From positions 590,001-654,000 of the forward strand of contig NZ_CP041348.1 in NCBI RefSeq assembly GCF_009834365.1: 64,000 nucleotides of DNA. Direction: 5' to 3'. Position numbers and translations under genes: made by a program. This DNA comes from Komagataeibacter xylinus (GTDB lineage Bacteria; Pseudomonadota; Alphaproteobacteria; Acetobacterales; Acetobacteraceae). Shown one piece after another: positions 29,069 through 40,045 of this stretch (the first letter of the stretch is position 1; the number at the start of each line of letters is the position of its first letter). The notes under the pieces are model-generated. The model did not search any database. It saw only the letters and a list, made by a program, of their open reading frames with translations, and was not told the origin of the DNA.

Positions 29069-31963
29069 TCAGGCTTCATAGGTACTCATATCAGGGCAGG
29101 AGCAAATGAGGTTGCGGTCGCCATAGGCATTGTCCAGCCGGTTGACGGGCGACCAGTATTTGCTCGCCGGATGCACCCCGCCGGGCAGGCAGGCGCTTGC
29201 GCGGTCATAGACACGTGCCCAGTCGGGGTCGGTCAGGTCTCGCACGGTGTGCGGCGCGTGGCGCAGGGGGCTTTCCTCAATGGTGAGTTCGCCTGCCGCA
29301 ACCGCGCTGATCTCCTTGCGGATGGCGATCATCGCATCGCAGAACCGGTCCAGCTCTGCCCGGCTTTCGGACTCGGTCGGCTCGATCATGAACGTGCCCG
29401 CAACCGGAAAGCTGACCGTAGGCGCATGGAAGCCATGGTCAACCAGCCGCTTGGCAATGTCATCGACCGTAACACCCGTCTCGTCCTTGAGGGGGCGCAG
29501 GTCGATGATGCATTCATGCGCCACTCGGCCATTGGCACCCTGATACAGCACCGGGTAATGGGCCGAAAGGCGGGTTGCAATGTAGTTGGAGTTCAGGATC
29601 GCGACCTCGGTGGCGCGTTTGAGCCCGGCATCGCCCATCATGACCATGTACATCCACGAAATGGGCAGCACATCCGCCGAGCCAAACGGTGCGGCCGAAA
29701 TGGCATTGGCCTCGCCATTGTGCGGCGCGCCCGGCAGATAGGGCGCCAGATGCGCGCCCACCCCGATCGGCCCCATGCCGGGGCCACCACCGCCATGGGG
29801 AATGCAGAAGGTCTTGTGCAGGTTGAAATGGCTGACATCGCCGCCATAAACCCCTGGCTGCGCAAGGCCCACCTGCGCGTTGAGGTTTGCGCCATCAACG
29901 TAAACCTGCCCGCCTGCCGCGTGCACCAGTTCACAGATCTCGCGCACGTTCTCCTCGAACACGCCATGGGTGGAGGGATAGGTGATCATGATCGCGGCCA
30001 GCGCATCGGCATGCTTCGCAATCCGGGCCTTCAGGTCCTCGATATCGACATTGCCGTTGCTGTCGCACGCCACAACCACCACCTTCATCCCCGCCATCTG
30101 GGCGGAAGCCGGGTTGGTGCCATGTGCGGAAGCCGGGATGAGGCACACATCGCGCCCCATATCGCCCCGCGCGCGATGGTAGCCGCGAATGGCCATAAGC
30201 CCCGCGAACTCACCCTGCGCACCCGAATTGGGCTGGAGCGAGACTGCCGCATAGCCGCTGATCTGGCACAGCATGCGTTCAAGGTCGGCAAACAGGCGGG
30301 CATAGCCCCGCATCTGGTCGGCAGGCGCGAAGGGATGGATGTTGCAGAATTCCGGCCACGTAATCGGCAGCATCTCCGCCGTGGCGTTGAGCTTCATGGT
30401 GCACGAACCCAGCGGGATCATGGAACGGTCAAGCGCCAGATCACGGTCAGCCAGGCGGCGCATGTAGCGCAGCATATCTGTTTCCGACTGGCAGGCCGAG
30501 AAGATCGGCTGGGCCAGAAGCGCACCCGTGCGCACAAGGCTTGCGGGGATGGCGCTGCCTGCGGCGGCAAGCCCGGCCTCGATCTGTGCCGCGCGGGCGG
30601 CATCGCCACATATGGCAGCCCATATGGCGCGTACCGTGTCCGGTGTCGTGGTCTCATCAAGGCTGATGCCGACATGCGCCCCGTCGACCCGGCGCAGGTT
30701 CATGCCCGCATCAAGCGCGCGCGCCATGACCGCATCGGTCTGTGCGCCGGTATTGACGGTGATGGTATCAAAGAACGCCTGCGTCACCACCTCGGCACCA
30801 AGAGCGCGTAGCCCTGCGGCGAGGATGGTCGTCAGCCGGTTGATGCGCGTGGCAATCGCCTTCAGCCCCACCGGCCCATGATACAGCGCATACATGGACG
30901 ACACGATGGCCGGCAGCGCCTGTGCCGTACAGATGTTCGAGGTCGCCTTCTCGCGGCGGATGTGCTGCTCGCGTGTCTGGAGTGCCAGACGGTAGGCGGG
31001 CTTGCCGCGTGCATCGATCGACACGCCCACAATGCGGCCTGGAATGTTGCGGCGGAAGGCATCGCGCACCGCCATATAGGCTGCATGCGGGCCACCGGCC
31101 CCCATGGGCATGCCGTAGCGCTGCATGGAACCGACTGCAATATCGGCCCCCAATGCACCGGGGCTTTGCAGCAGCATCAGCGCCAGCGGGTCGGCGCACA
31201 GGGCGGCGACGGCACCGGCTTCATGCAGCTTTTCAATCCACGCGCGCGGGTCACGGATTTCCCCCGTCGAGCCGGGATACTGGAACACCGCGCCAAACAC
31301 GGCCTGCGCATCGAGGTCGGTGGCAGGATCGCCCACCACAACCTGCCAGCCCAGCGGCTCGGCGCGGGTGCGGATGACGGCGATGGTCTGCGGGTGGCAG
31401 TTGACATCGACAAAGAAGGCATTGGCCTTGCTTTTCGCCACGCGGCGGGCCATGGCCATGGCCTCGGCTGCGGCGGTGCCTTCATCGAGCAGCGAGGCGT
31501 TGGCGACGTCCAGCCCGGTCAGTTCAATGACAAGGGTCTGGAAGTTGAGCAGCGCTTCAAGCCGCCCCTGGCTGATCTCGGGCTGGTAGGGCGTATAGGC
31601 CGTGTACCAGGCCGGGTTTTCCAGCACGTTGCGCTGGATCACGCCGGGCAAGATGGTGTCGTAATAGCCCTGGCCGATCAGCGAGGTCAGCACCCGGTTC
31701 TCGGCCGCAATGGCGCGCAGGCGGGCCAGCGCCACATGCTCGGGCACGCCTGCGCCAAGGCCCATGCTGCCTGCAAGGCGGATGGAGCCGGGCACGGTCT
31801 GGGCCATCAGGATGTCGAGCGTATCCGCACCCACCACGCGCAGCATGGCCGCCACGTCATTTGCATCGGGGCCGACATGCCGGGCGCAGAACGCCCCGGC
31901 GTCAGCGCCTGTATCTTGCCACAGGGAAGAAGAACCGCAGGAAGAAGACGTCACGGCCAGCAT
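29069..31963 (-). CDS. gcvP: Glycine dehydrogenase (P protein of glycine cleavage)
   Basis: 964 residues, a full-length single-chain P protein rather than the split P1/P2 form. It decarboxylates glycine and transfers the aminomethyl group to the H-protein lipoyl arm. Seen: the PLP Lys in [36 protein letters not shown] and [11 protein letters not shown] in the N-terminal half, and [15 protein letters not shown] [11 protein letters not shown] in the C-terminal half. The ATG at 31963 has GGAG too close; GTG at codon 4 has better spacing. It is last of gcvT-gcvH-gcvP, 32 bases after gcvH, controlled by the glycine riboswitch. Confidence 0.97.
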   Translation of the reverse strand: MLAVTSSSCGSSSLWQDTGADAGAFCARHVGPDANDVAAMLRVVGADTLDILMAQTVPGSIRLAGSMGLGAGVPEHVALARLRAIAAENRVLTSLIGQGYYDTILPGVIQRNVLENPAWYTAYTPYQPEISQGRLEALLNFQTLVIELTGLDVANASLLDEGTAAAEAMAMARRVAKSKANAFFVDVNCHPQTIAVIRTRAEPLGWQVVVGDPATDLDAQAVFGAVFQYPGSTGEIRDPRAWIEKLHEAGAVAALCADPLALMLLQSPGALGADIAVGSMQRYGMPMGAGGPHAAYMAVRDAFRRNIPGRIVGVSIDARGKPAYRLALQTREQHIRREKATSNICTAQALPAIVSSMYALYHGPVGLKAIATRINRLTTILAAGLRALGAEVVTQAFFDTITVNTGAQTDAVMARALDAGMNLRRVDGAHVGISLDETTTPDTVRAIWAAICGDAARAAQIEAGLAAAGSAIPASLVRTGALLAQPIFSACQSETDMLRYMRRLADRDLALDRSMIPLGSCTMKLNATAEMLPITWPEFCNIHPFAPADQMRGYARLFADLERMLCQISGYAAVSLQPNSGAQGEFAGLMAIRGYHRARGDMGRDVCLIPASAHGTNPASAQMAGMKVVVVACDSNGNVDIEDLKARIAKHADALAAIMITYPSTHGVFEENVREICELVHAAGGQVYVDGANLNAQVGLAQPGVYGGDVSHFNLHKTFCIPHGGGGPGMGPIGVGAHLAPYLPGAPHNGEANAISAAPFGSADVLPISWMYMVMMGDAGLKRATEVAILNSNYIATRLSAHYPVLYQGANGRVAHECIIDLRPLKDETGVTVDDIAKRLVDHGFHAPTVSFPVAGTFMIEPTESESRAELDRFCDAMIAIRKEISAVAAGELTIEESPLRHAPHTVRDLTDPDWARVYDRASACLPGGVHPASKYWSPVNRLDNAYGDRNLICSCPDMSTYEA

Positions 31964-31995
31964 ACTCCGTAAGAGGTGGGAACGAGGGGGAAAAA

Positions 31996-32361
31996 TCAGC
32001 CAACCAGCGCAGTGTAGGTGGCGTGGTCCATCAGCCCTTCAAGCTGGGTGGCGTCGGCCACGGTCATGCGCACGATCCAGCCTTCGCCCTCGGGGTCGCG
32101 GTTGATGAGGGCCGCGTCATCGGTGAGCGCATCATTGAAGGCCAGCACGTCGCCCGTGACGGGGGCATAGATGTCGGATGCCGCCTTGACGGATTCGACC
32201 ACCGCCACGCTGTCGCCCTGCTCCACGGTGGTGCCGGGGTCGCGGGCTTCGGAAAACACGATTTCGCCGAGTTCATTGGCCGCGTGCGCCGTAATGCCGA
32301 CCACGGCCACATTGCCTTCAACGCGCAGCCACTCATGTTCCTTGGTGTAATAGACGGTCAT
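31996..32361 (-). CDS. gcvH: Glycine cleavage H protein
   Basis: 121 residues, the lipoyl carrier that moves the aminomethyl group between P and T proteins. The lipoylation Lys lies in [13 protein letters not shown]. Other family features: [10 protein letters not shown] at the N-terminus, [17 protein letters not shown] and [17 protein letters not shown] lies eight bases before the ATG. It is between gcvT (48 bases) and gcvP (32 bases). Confidence 0.96.
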   Translation of the reverse strand: MTVYYTKEHEWLRVEGNVAVVGITAHAANELGEIVFSEARDPGTTVEQGDSVAVVESVKAASDIYAPVTGDVLAFNDALTDDAALINRDPEGEGWIVRMTVADATQLEGLMDHATYTALVG

Positions 32362-32409
32362 GTTCGTGCTTCCTTGATGTGAATATGGGTTTGAAAAAAC
32401 AGCGAAAAA

Positions 32410-33543
32410 CTAGCGCTTGAACGTGGCTGGCACGAAGGGCAGCGCCACGACGGACACAGGCAGCAGCCGCCCGCGCACGCTGGCAAACAGCCGCGTGGCC
32501 ACAACTGCATGATCAGTCGCCACGTAGCCCATGGCCACCGGACCACCCACGCTCGGGCCAAACGCACCTGAGGTGACACGCCCCGCAGGTATCTGCCCCG
32601 CCTCATCGGCAAACAGTTCCGCCCCGCCACGCACCGGGGCGCGGCCTTCGGCGCGCAGGCCCACGCGGCGGCGCGTGGTGCCATCGGCGAGCTGGTCGGC
32701 CACGACCTGCGCGCCGGGGTAGCCACCCGCGCGCGCGCCACCGGGCCTGCGGCTTTTCTGGATGGACCACTCAAGCGCGCCTTCCACCGGGGTGGTGGTC
32801 AGGTCGATATCCGCGCCATACAGGCAAAGACCTGCTTCAAGCCGCAGGCTGTCACGCGCGCCAAGGCCTACGGGGGCCACATCGGGCTGGGCCAGCAGGG
32901 CGCGGGCCACGGCCACGGCGCCCTCATTGTCCATGCCGATCTCGTAGCCATCCTCGCCGGTATAGCCCGAGCGCGAGACAATGCAGCTTGCGCCTGCGAG
33001 TTCCATCTGTGCCACATCCATGAAGCGCATGGCGGCGGCGGCAGGGTTCAGGGCAACGAGTGCGGCCTCGGCGGCAGGGCCCTGGAGTGCGATCAGCGCG
33101 CGGCTATCGAGCATCTCGACCGTGCAGGTTTCGTTCAGGGCCTTGTGCACATGGGCGAAATCGGCCGCCTTGCACGCGGCATTGACCACGAGCAGCAGCC
33201 AGTCCCCCATGTTGGTGACCATCAGGTCATCGCTGATGCCGCCATCATCGGTGGTGAACACGGCATAGCGCTGGCGGCCGGGCCTGAGGCCCACAATATC
33301 GGCAGGCACCAGTGCCTCAAGCGCATGAGCGGCATCGGCAATGTTGCCCGAGCGCGGGCGGATGCGCACCTGCCCCATATGCGAGACATCGAACAACCCC
33401 GCCTTGCTTCGCGTGTGCAGGTGCTCGGCCATGACGCCGGCAGGGTACTGCACCGGCATGTCATAGCCTGCAAACGGCACCATGCGGGCGCCGAGTTCGA
33501 TATGAAGGTCGTAAAGCGGGGTGCGCAGCAGGGGCTGGGTCAT
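32410..33543 (-). CDS. gcvT: Aminomethyltransferase (T protein of glycine cleavage)
   Basis: About 377 residues starting at MTQPLLRTPLYDLHIELGARMVPFAGYDMPVQYP. It transfers the one-carbon unit from the H protein to tetrahydrofolate, releasing ammonia. Seen: AGLFDVSHMGQVRI with the catalytic Asp region, FTTDDGGISDDLMV, RSGYTGEDGYEIGM and GLGARDSLRLEAGLCLYG. The ATG overlaps the stop of a 46-codon leader ORF as ATGA, so translation may be coupled to it. The tandem glycine riboswitch lies about 170 bases upstream. Confidence 0.95.
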   Translation of the reverse strand: MTQPLLRTPLYDLHIELGARMVPFAGYDMPVQYPAGVMAEHLHTRSKAGLFDVSHMGQVRIRPRSGNIADAAHALEALVPADIVGLRPGRQRYAVFTTDDGGISDDLMVTNMGDWLLLVVNAACKAADFAHVHKALNETCTVEMLDSRALIALQGPAAEAALVALNPAAAAMRFMDVAQMELAGASCIVSRSGYTGEDGYEIGMDNEGAVAVARALLAQPDVAPVGLGARDSLRLEAGLCLYGADIDLTTTPVEGALEWSIQKSRRPGGARAGGYPGAQVVADQLADGTTRRRVGLRAEGRAPVRGGAELFADEAGQIPAGRVTSGAFGPSVGGPVAMGYVATDHAVVATRLFASVRGRLLPVSVVALPFVPATFKR

Positions 33544-33680
33544 GCGGGCTGGGCCTTGTGCAGGTCCGCAGGCACGCGCGCGGCCCCGCATGCCGGGCAT
33601 GCGGGCAGGCAGGCACGAAACGCGCCAGCGGAACAGATCGGGGGAAATGCGGAGAACACGGTAACGAACAACGTAGGCAT
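33540..33680 (-). CDS. Short leader ORF between glycine riboswitch and gcvT
   Basis: 46 residues, starting at an ATG with a strong ribosome site (AGGAG, six bases of spacing), stronger than that of gcvT, and ending in a TGA that overlaps the gcvT ATG. The protein starts MPTLFVTVFSAFPPIC, contains CLPACPACG (Cys24, Cys28, Cys31) and ends AQPA. It may be only a coupling device that carries ribosomes from the riboswitch to gcvT, or a real small protein. Family unknown. Confidence 0.5.
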   Translation of the reverse strand: MPTLFVTVFSAFPPICSAGAFRACLPACPACGAARVPADLHKAQPA

Positions 33681-33710
33681 GCGGGACTCCTGTCGAATCC
33701 TGTGTGGATT

Positions 33711-33885
33711 CTGAAGTGCCCCTTCTGTCGCATGTGCCTGAGATCGCTATCCCGTCGGCGGGCATCCGGGTTGGCGGACACCTCTTTCCAGAAGTCTTGG
33801 CCGACCGGTCCTTTGGCCTGAGAGTTTCCGGGGCGGTTGCTCCTTCGGCGCTGGCGCGGGGCCAGTCTCTCCCGTGTCGACAGAG
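33711..33885 (-). promoter_or_regulatory. Tandem glycine riboswitch upstream of gcvT
   Basis: Two aptamers in the gcvT sense. Aptamer 1 (about 33880-33804): GGGAGAGACTGG, CGCCGAAGGAGCAA, CCCCGGAAACTCTCAGGCC then AAAGGACCGG. Aptamer 2 (about 33796-33711): CTGGAAAGAGG, GACGGGATAGCGATCTCAGGCA, then GACAGAAGGGG. These are hallmark elements of the two glycine-binding domains. A 6-bp hairpin GAATCC/GGATTC follows at 33695-33711, next to the leader ORF ribosome site, suggesting glycine controls initiation there and turns on glycine breakdown. Confidence 0.93.
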
Positions 33886-34010
33886 CTGACTTGACATGAC
33901 CGGATGCGCCAAGTCAATCCATGAAAATGCGCCATGGTCGTGCACACCATGACACCGCCCACCGCAGGCATTACGTTCTGGGCCTGTAACGTAAAAAGGA
34001 TGATCCCTTC

Positions 34011-34322
34011 ATGACCACAAGCCCGCTGACCATCGTGGCCGAATTCCGCATTCCCGCCGAACACCGTGACCACTTTCTCGAACTCTGCGCCTATGACAGC
34101 GCCCATTCGGTCGCTGATGAAAGCGGCTGCCAGCGCTTTGAAGCCGTCTGCCCGCTCGATGACCCGCAGACCGTGATCCTGGTGGAAGTCTATGATGATG
34201 AAGCTGCCTTCGAGGCCCATCTCGCCACCCCGCATTTCAAGGTGTTCGAAGTGGCCGTGAAGGAGCTGGGTGCAGATCTGGTCAGCCTGCGCAAGACCGC
34301 CCGCATCGCGCCCCGCGGCTGA
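34011..34322 (+). CDS. Antibiotic biosynthesis monooxygenase (ABM)-domain protein
   Basis: 103 residues, a single ABM/LsrG-like dimeric ferredoxin-fold domain. Seen: TIVAEFRIPAEHRDHFLELC at the N-terminus, SVADESGCQRFEAVCPLDD and LVEVYDDEAAFEAHLATPHFK, the classic ABM segment. Members include quinol monooxygenases and small isomerases; no exact substrate can be given. AAGGA lies ten bases before the ATG. It converges on speE with a shared bidirectional terminator. Confidence 0.85.
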   Translation: MTTSPLTIVAEFRIPAEHRDHFLELCAYDSAHSVADESGCQRFEAVCPLDDPQTVILVEVYDDEAAFEAHLATPHFKVFEVAVKELGADLVSLRKTARIAPRG

Positions 34323-34343
34323 TCACCTGCCTGCAAGCGCAAC

Positions 34344-34385
34344 AAAAAAGGGCCGGAGGGTTCATACCCCTCCGGCCCTTTTTTT
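34344..34385. terminator. Bidirectional intrinsic terminator
   Basis: GGGCCGGAGGG and CCCTCCGGCCC form an 11-bp GC stem with a 7-base loop, flanked by an A-run on one side and seven T on the other, so it works on both strands. It ends the ABM gene (plus) and speE (minus). Confidence 0.92.
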
Positions 34386-34400
34386 ATCTGTGCACCACGA

Positions 34401-35261
34401 TCAGCGCGGCAGGTTCTGCGCGATATAGGGCGGCAGGACGAAGGAGGCGACATGCATCTCCGGCGTCCAGTAGCGCGTGTCTGCAATGCCCGCCTTCTCG
34501 GCGCGCGCACGGATCACGTCAGCCGACTGCCGGCCCGGCACGGTGCCCTTGGCGGCAACGCCCAGCGTCATGAACCCGCCCACATAGGTCGGCACGGCGG
34601 CAACATAGGCCGAGACATGATCGAAGAACTGCGCACGCCGCGCACTGGTGTCACGCAGTTCATCAGCCTGCATGAACGGCACGCCGCACTGGTTCACGAT
34701 AATGCCGTTGGCCGTGAGGATACGCGCGCAGTGCCTGTAGAACGAATCGGTAAACAGCACCTCGCCCACGCCGATCGGGTCGGTGCTGTCGACGATGATG
34801 ACATCGAATGATCCATCGGGCGCATTGGTCACGTATTCAATGCCGTCACCCACGATCACCTCGGCGCGCGGGTCGTTCCAGGCATCGCCCGCAATGCCGG
34901 GCAGGAACTTCTTGGACAGGTCGATGACCTCGCCATCGATCTCGACCATCACGGCCTTTTCCACCGTGCGGTGCTCAAGCACGCGGCGCAGCACGCCACC
35001 ATCGCCCGCGCCGATGATCAGCACGCGCTTCGCATCGCCATGCTCGAGCAGCGGCACATGGGTCAGCATTTCCTGATAGACGAATTCATCGCGTTCCGTG
35101 ATCTGGACCACGCCATCAAGCATCAGCACCCGACCGAGATCGACATTCTCGAACACAGCGATGTCCTGAAACTGGCTTTTGGTGCGTGCCAGCAGCTTAT
35201 CCACGCTCAGTTCCTGCCGCCAGCCTTCATACAGGCCTTCGCTGATCCACTCACGGGACAT
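34401..35261 (-). CDS. speE: Spermidine synthase
   Basis: About 286 residues from the ATG at 35261, preceded by AGGGGG with seven bases of spacing. It transfers aminopropyl from decarboxylated SAM to putrescine. Seen: SREWISEGLYEGWRQELSVDKLL, FQDIAVFENVDLGRVLMLDGVVQ, VLIIGAGDGGVLRRVLEH, EVIVGDGIEYV and the catalytic-Asp region DVIIVDSTDPIG. Its partner speD is immediately upstream (136-base gap), making a two-gene polyamine unit. Confidence 0.96.
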   Translation of the reverse strand: MSREWISEGLYEGWRQELSVDKLLARTKSQFQDIAVFENVDLGRVLMLDGVVQITERDEFVYQEMLTHVPLLEHGDAKRVLIIGAGDGGVLRRVLEHRTVEKAVMVEIDGEVIDLSKKFLPGIAGDAWNDPRAEVIVGDGIEYVTNAPDGSFDVIIVDSTDPIGVGEVLFTDSFYRHCARILTANGIIVNQCGVPFMQADELRDTSARRAQFFDHVSAYVAAVPTYVGGFMTLGVAAKGTVPGRQSADVIRARAEKAGIADTRYWTPEMHVASFVLPPYIAQNLPR

Positions 35262-35397
35262 GACCAACCCCCTTTTCCGTCCTAATCGATGCACATGAAA
35301 AAGCACGGGCCGGAAATACATCCGGCCCGCCACTTCGACTTTGTTTTACTGAAAAGCATGCCAGGGCGCACAGACACGCCACCCCGGCCACAGCCAC

Positions 35398-35862
35398 TTA
35401 AAGCTGCACGCGCCCACGGCGCTGCTCGTCCACCTCGATCCGGCCCGCCTGGAACAGGCGCTGCATGACCGGAATGGCAAGATGCGGATCGCACGCCCCA
35501 CACATGAAAATATCCACGGCGGCAAAGTTGCGCTCGGGCCATGTGTGGATCGAGATATGACTTTCCGCCAGCACGACCACGCCCGACACGCCACCATTGG
35601 GCGTGAAGTGATGAAAGTGACTGTGCAGGATCGTCGCCCCTGCCGTGACGGCAGCCTCGCACAGGGTACGGTCGATCTGTTCCGGATCATCGAGATTCCG
35701 GGCATCCCATAGATCGACAAGAAGGTGCGTTCCCGCAAACTTCATTCCGTCTTTCTCGACGAAATAATCCTTCCGGTCGTCCTCGGACGAAAACGGCGCT
35801 GAAGAGATCTGGTTATCGCTCGGGTGTTCCGAGACCATCCCCAGTTGAGCAAGTGCGTTCAT
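35398..35862 (-). CDS. speD: S-adenosylmethionine decarboxylase proenzyme
   Basis: 154 residues, a bacterial class 1B pyruvoyl enzyme that makes decarboxylated SAM. The self-processing site is Glu100-Ser101 in AESHISIHTWPE; the new N-terminal Ser becomes the pyruvoyl group. Also seen: FAGTHLLVDLWD, ATILHSHFHHFTPNGGVSGVVVL and FMCGACDPHLA with the catalytic Cys. The N-terminal 35 residues before FAGTH are longer than in many SpeD/SpeH proteins. It is followed by speE. A two-tier hairpin lies about 90 bases upstream. Confidence 0.95.
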   Translation of the reverse strand: MNALAQLGMVSEHPSDNQISSAPFSSEDDRKDYFVEKDGMKFAGTHLLVDLWDARNLDDPEQIDRTLCEAAVTAGATILHSHFHHFTPNGGVSGVVVLAESHISIHTWPERNFAAVDIFMCGACDPHLAIPVMQRLFQAGRIEVDEQRRGRVQL

Positions 35863-35949
35863 CACGTACCCCCAAACCAGTAGACAGCCTGTTGGGCAGA
35901 ATTGCCCCCTTGGGCCAAGAGAGGCGCTGATAGGGCCTGCGGGCCTTGA

Positions 35950-35991
35950 GGTGCAAGTGTTTTTCGCAGCTTGCGAAAAGTTTTTTGCACC
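35950..35991. promoter_or_regulatory. Two-tier inverted repeat between uvrA and speD
   Basis: Outer arms GGTGCAA (35950-35956) and TTGCACC (35985-35991) enclose inner arms TTTTCGCA (35961-35968) and TGCGAAAA (35972-35979) with a 3-base loop. All 15 pairs are perfect. It could end uvrA transcription or be part of a speD leader that senses polyamines. A short GGGCA/TGCCC hairpin follows nearer the gene. Confidence 0.5.
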
Positions 35992-36021
35992 CACCGCTCA
36001 ACCATCAGCACAAAGTGGTGT

Positions 36022-39069
<3,048 letters not shown>

Positions 39070-39338
39070 GAACTCTCCCTGTTCCGATCCCGTAAGGGGT
39101 GCGGATGCTGGCCGCGATATCCGGCCCTGTCATATCTGGTCCCGCCGGTCCATTCGGACAAGGGCCGCACTACGCATGAGGCGCGTGGGCAGGCACTGCC
39201 CGCCCCTCGCAATTTATACGATGATCCTTTAAGATCGCTACACCTCTATTCGCCACGGCGGCCCACGGGCAGCCAACGTGGCAACCGGCGGGGGCCAGCA
39301 GGCCGCAATCCGCCGGACCCATATTCGAAGGACAGCAT
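39070..39338. other. Divergent uvrA-ssb intergenic region
   Basis: 269 bases that should hold both promoters. I looked for GTTC-N7-GTTC SOS boxes and found only weak partial matches (GAAC-N7-GTTC at about 39070-39084), so LexA control is not shown. No other motif seen. Confidence 0.35.
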
Positions 39339-39884
39339 ATGGCGGGCAGCGTCAACAAGGTCATTCTGGTCGGCAATCTGGGCAAGGACCCCGAAGTGCG
39401 GAACAGCCAGAGCGGGGCAAAGATCGTCTCGCTCACCCTGGCCACGAGCGATACATGGAATGACCGCGCCTCGGGCGAGCGGCGCGAGCGCACCGAATGG
39501 CACCGGGTCGTGATCTTCAACGACCGTCTGGGCGACGTGGCCGAGCGCTTCCTGCGCAAGGGCCGCAAGGTCTACCTCGAGGGCACGCTGCAGACGCGTA
39601 AATGGACCGACCAGAGCGGCCAGGACCGCTACACCACCGAGGTGGTGATCGACCGCTTCCGTGGCGAGCTCGTGCTGCTTGACAGCAACCGTGGCGGTGA
39701 CGCCGGTGGCGGCGATGACATGGGCGGCGGCTATGGTGGCGGTGGTGGTGGCGGCTACAGCGCGCCCGCGCGCAGCCAGCCCCAGCGCAACGAGCGCCCG
39801 GCAGGCGGTAGCAGCGGCGGTGGCGGTGGCGGATGGGACGCCCCCGCCGGTGGCAGCGATCTGGATGACGAAATTCCGTTCTGA
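39339..39884 (+). CDS. ssb: Single-stranded DNA-binding protein
   Basis: 181 residues. An OB fold at about 1-110 ([56 protein letters not shown]) leads into a Gly-rich disordered linker and the acidic protein-interaction tip [11 protein letters not shown] coats single-stranded DNA and recruits repair and replication enzymes. GAAGGA lies before the ATG. It is divergent from uvrA and followed by a GC-rich hairpin. Confidence 0.97.
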   Translation: MAGSVNKVILVGNLGKDPEVRNSQSGAKIVSLTLATSDTWNDRASGERRERTEWHRVVIFNDRLGDVAERFLRKGRKVYLEGTLQTRKWTDQSGQDRYTTEVVIDRFRGELVLLDSNRGGDAGGGDDMGGGYGGGGGGGYSAPARSQPQRNERPAGGSSGGGGGGWDAPAGGSDLDDEIPF

Positions 39885-39892
39885 TCCGCCCC

Positions 39893-39925
39893 TGCCCCCT
39901 GCGCGGCGCTTCGCGCCAGGGGGCA
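39893..39925 (+). terminator. GC-rich hairpin after ssb
   Basis: TGCCCCCT and AGGGGGCA enclose a second stem GGCGC/GCGCC with a TTC loop. All pairs match; there is a 4-base bulge and no T-run. It may terminate ssb or protect its 3' end. Confidence 0.45.
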
Positions 39926-40045
39926 AGCCATGCTATGAGAGACGCAGGGATATGATGGCTGCCTTCCGCGCCATGCCTGCCTTCCGCTCCACCCCCGTGG
40001 CCCTCTGGCCGTGGGGATGGATAACCCTGACATGACGGAACTGCC

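Noticed and set aside
28877..31972. Two long plus-strand frames (644 and 364 codons)
   Set aside because: Both are antisense to gcvP, which has clear motifs; their products look like shadow translation.
39070..39090. Possible SOS box between uvrA and ssb
   Set aside because: Only GAAC-N7-GTTC, an inverted rather than direct arrangement, and close to the uvrA start; not the LexA pattern expected here.
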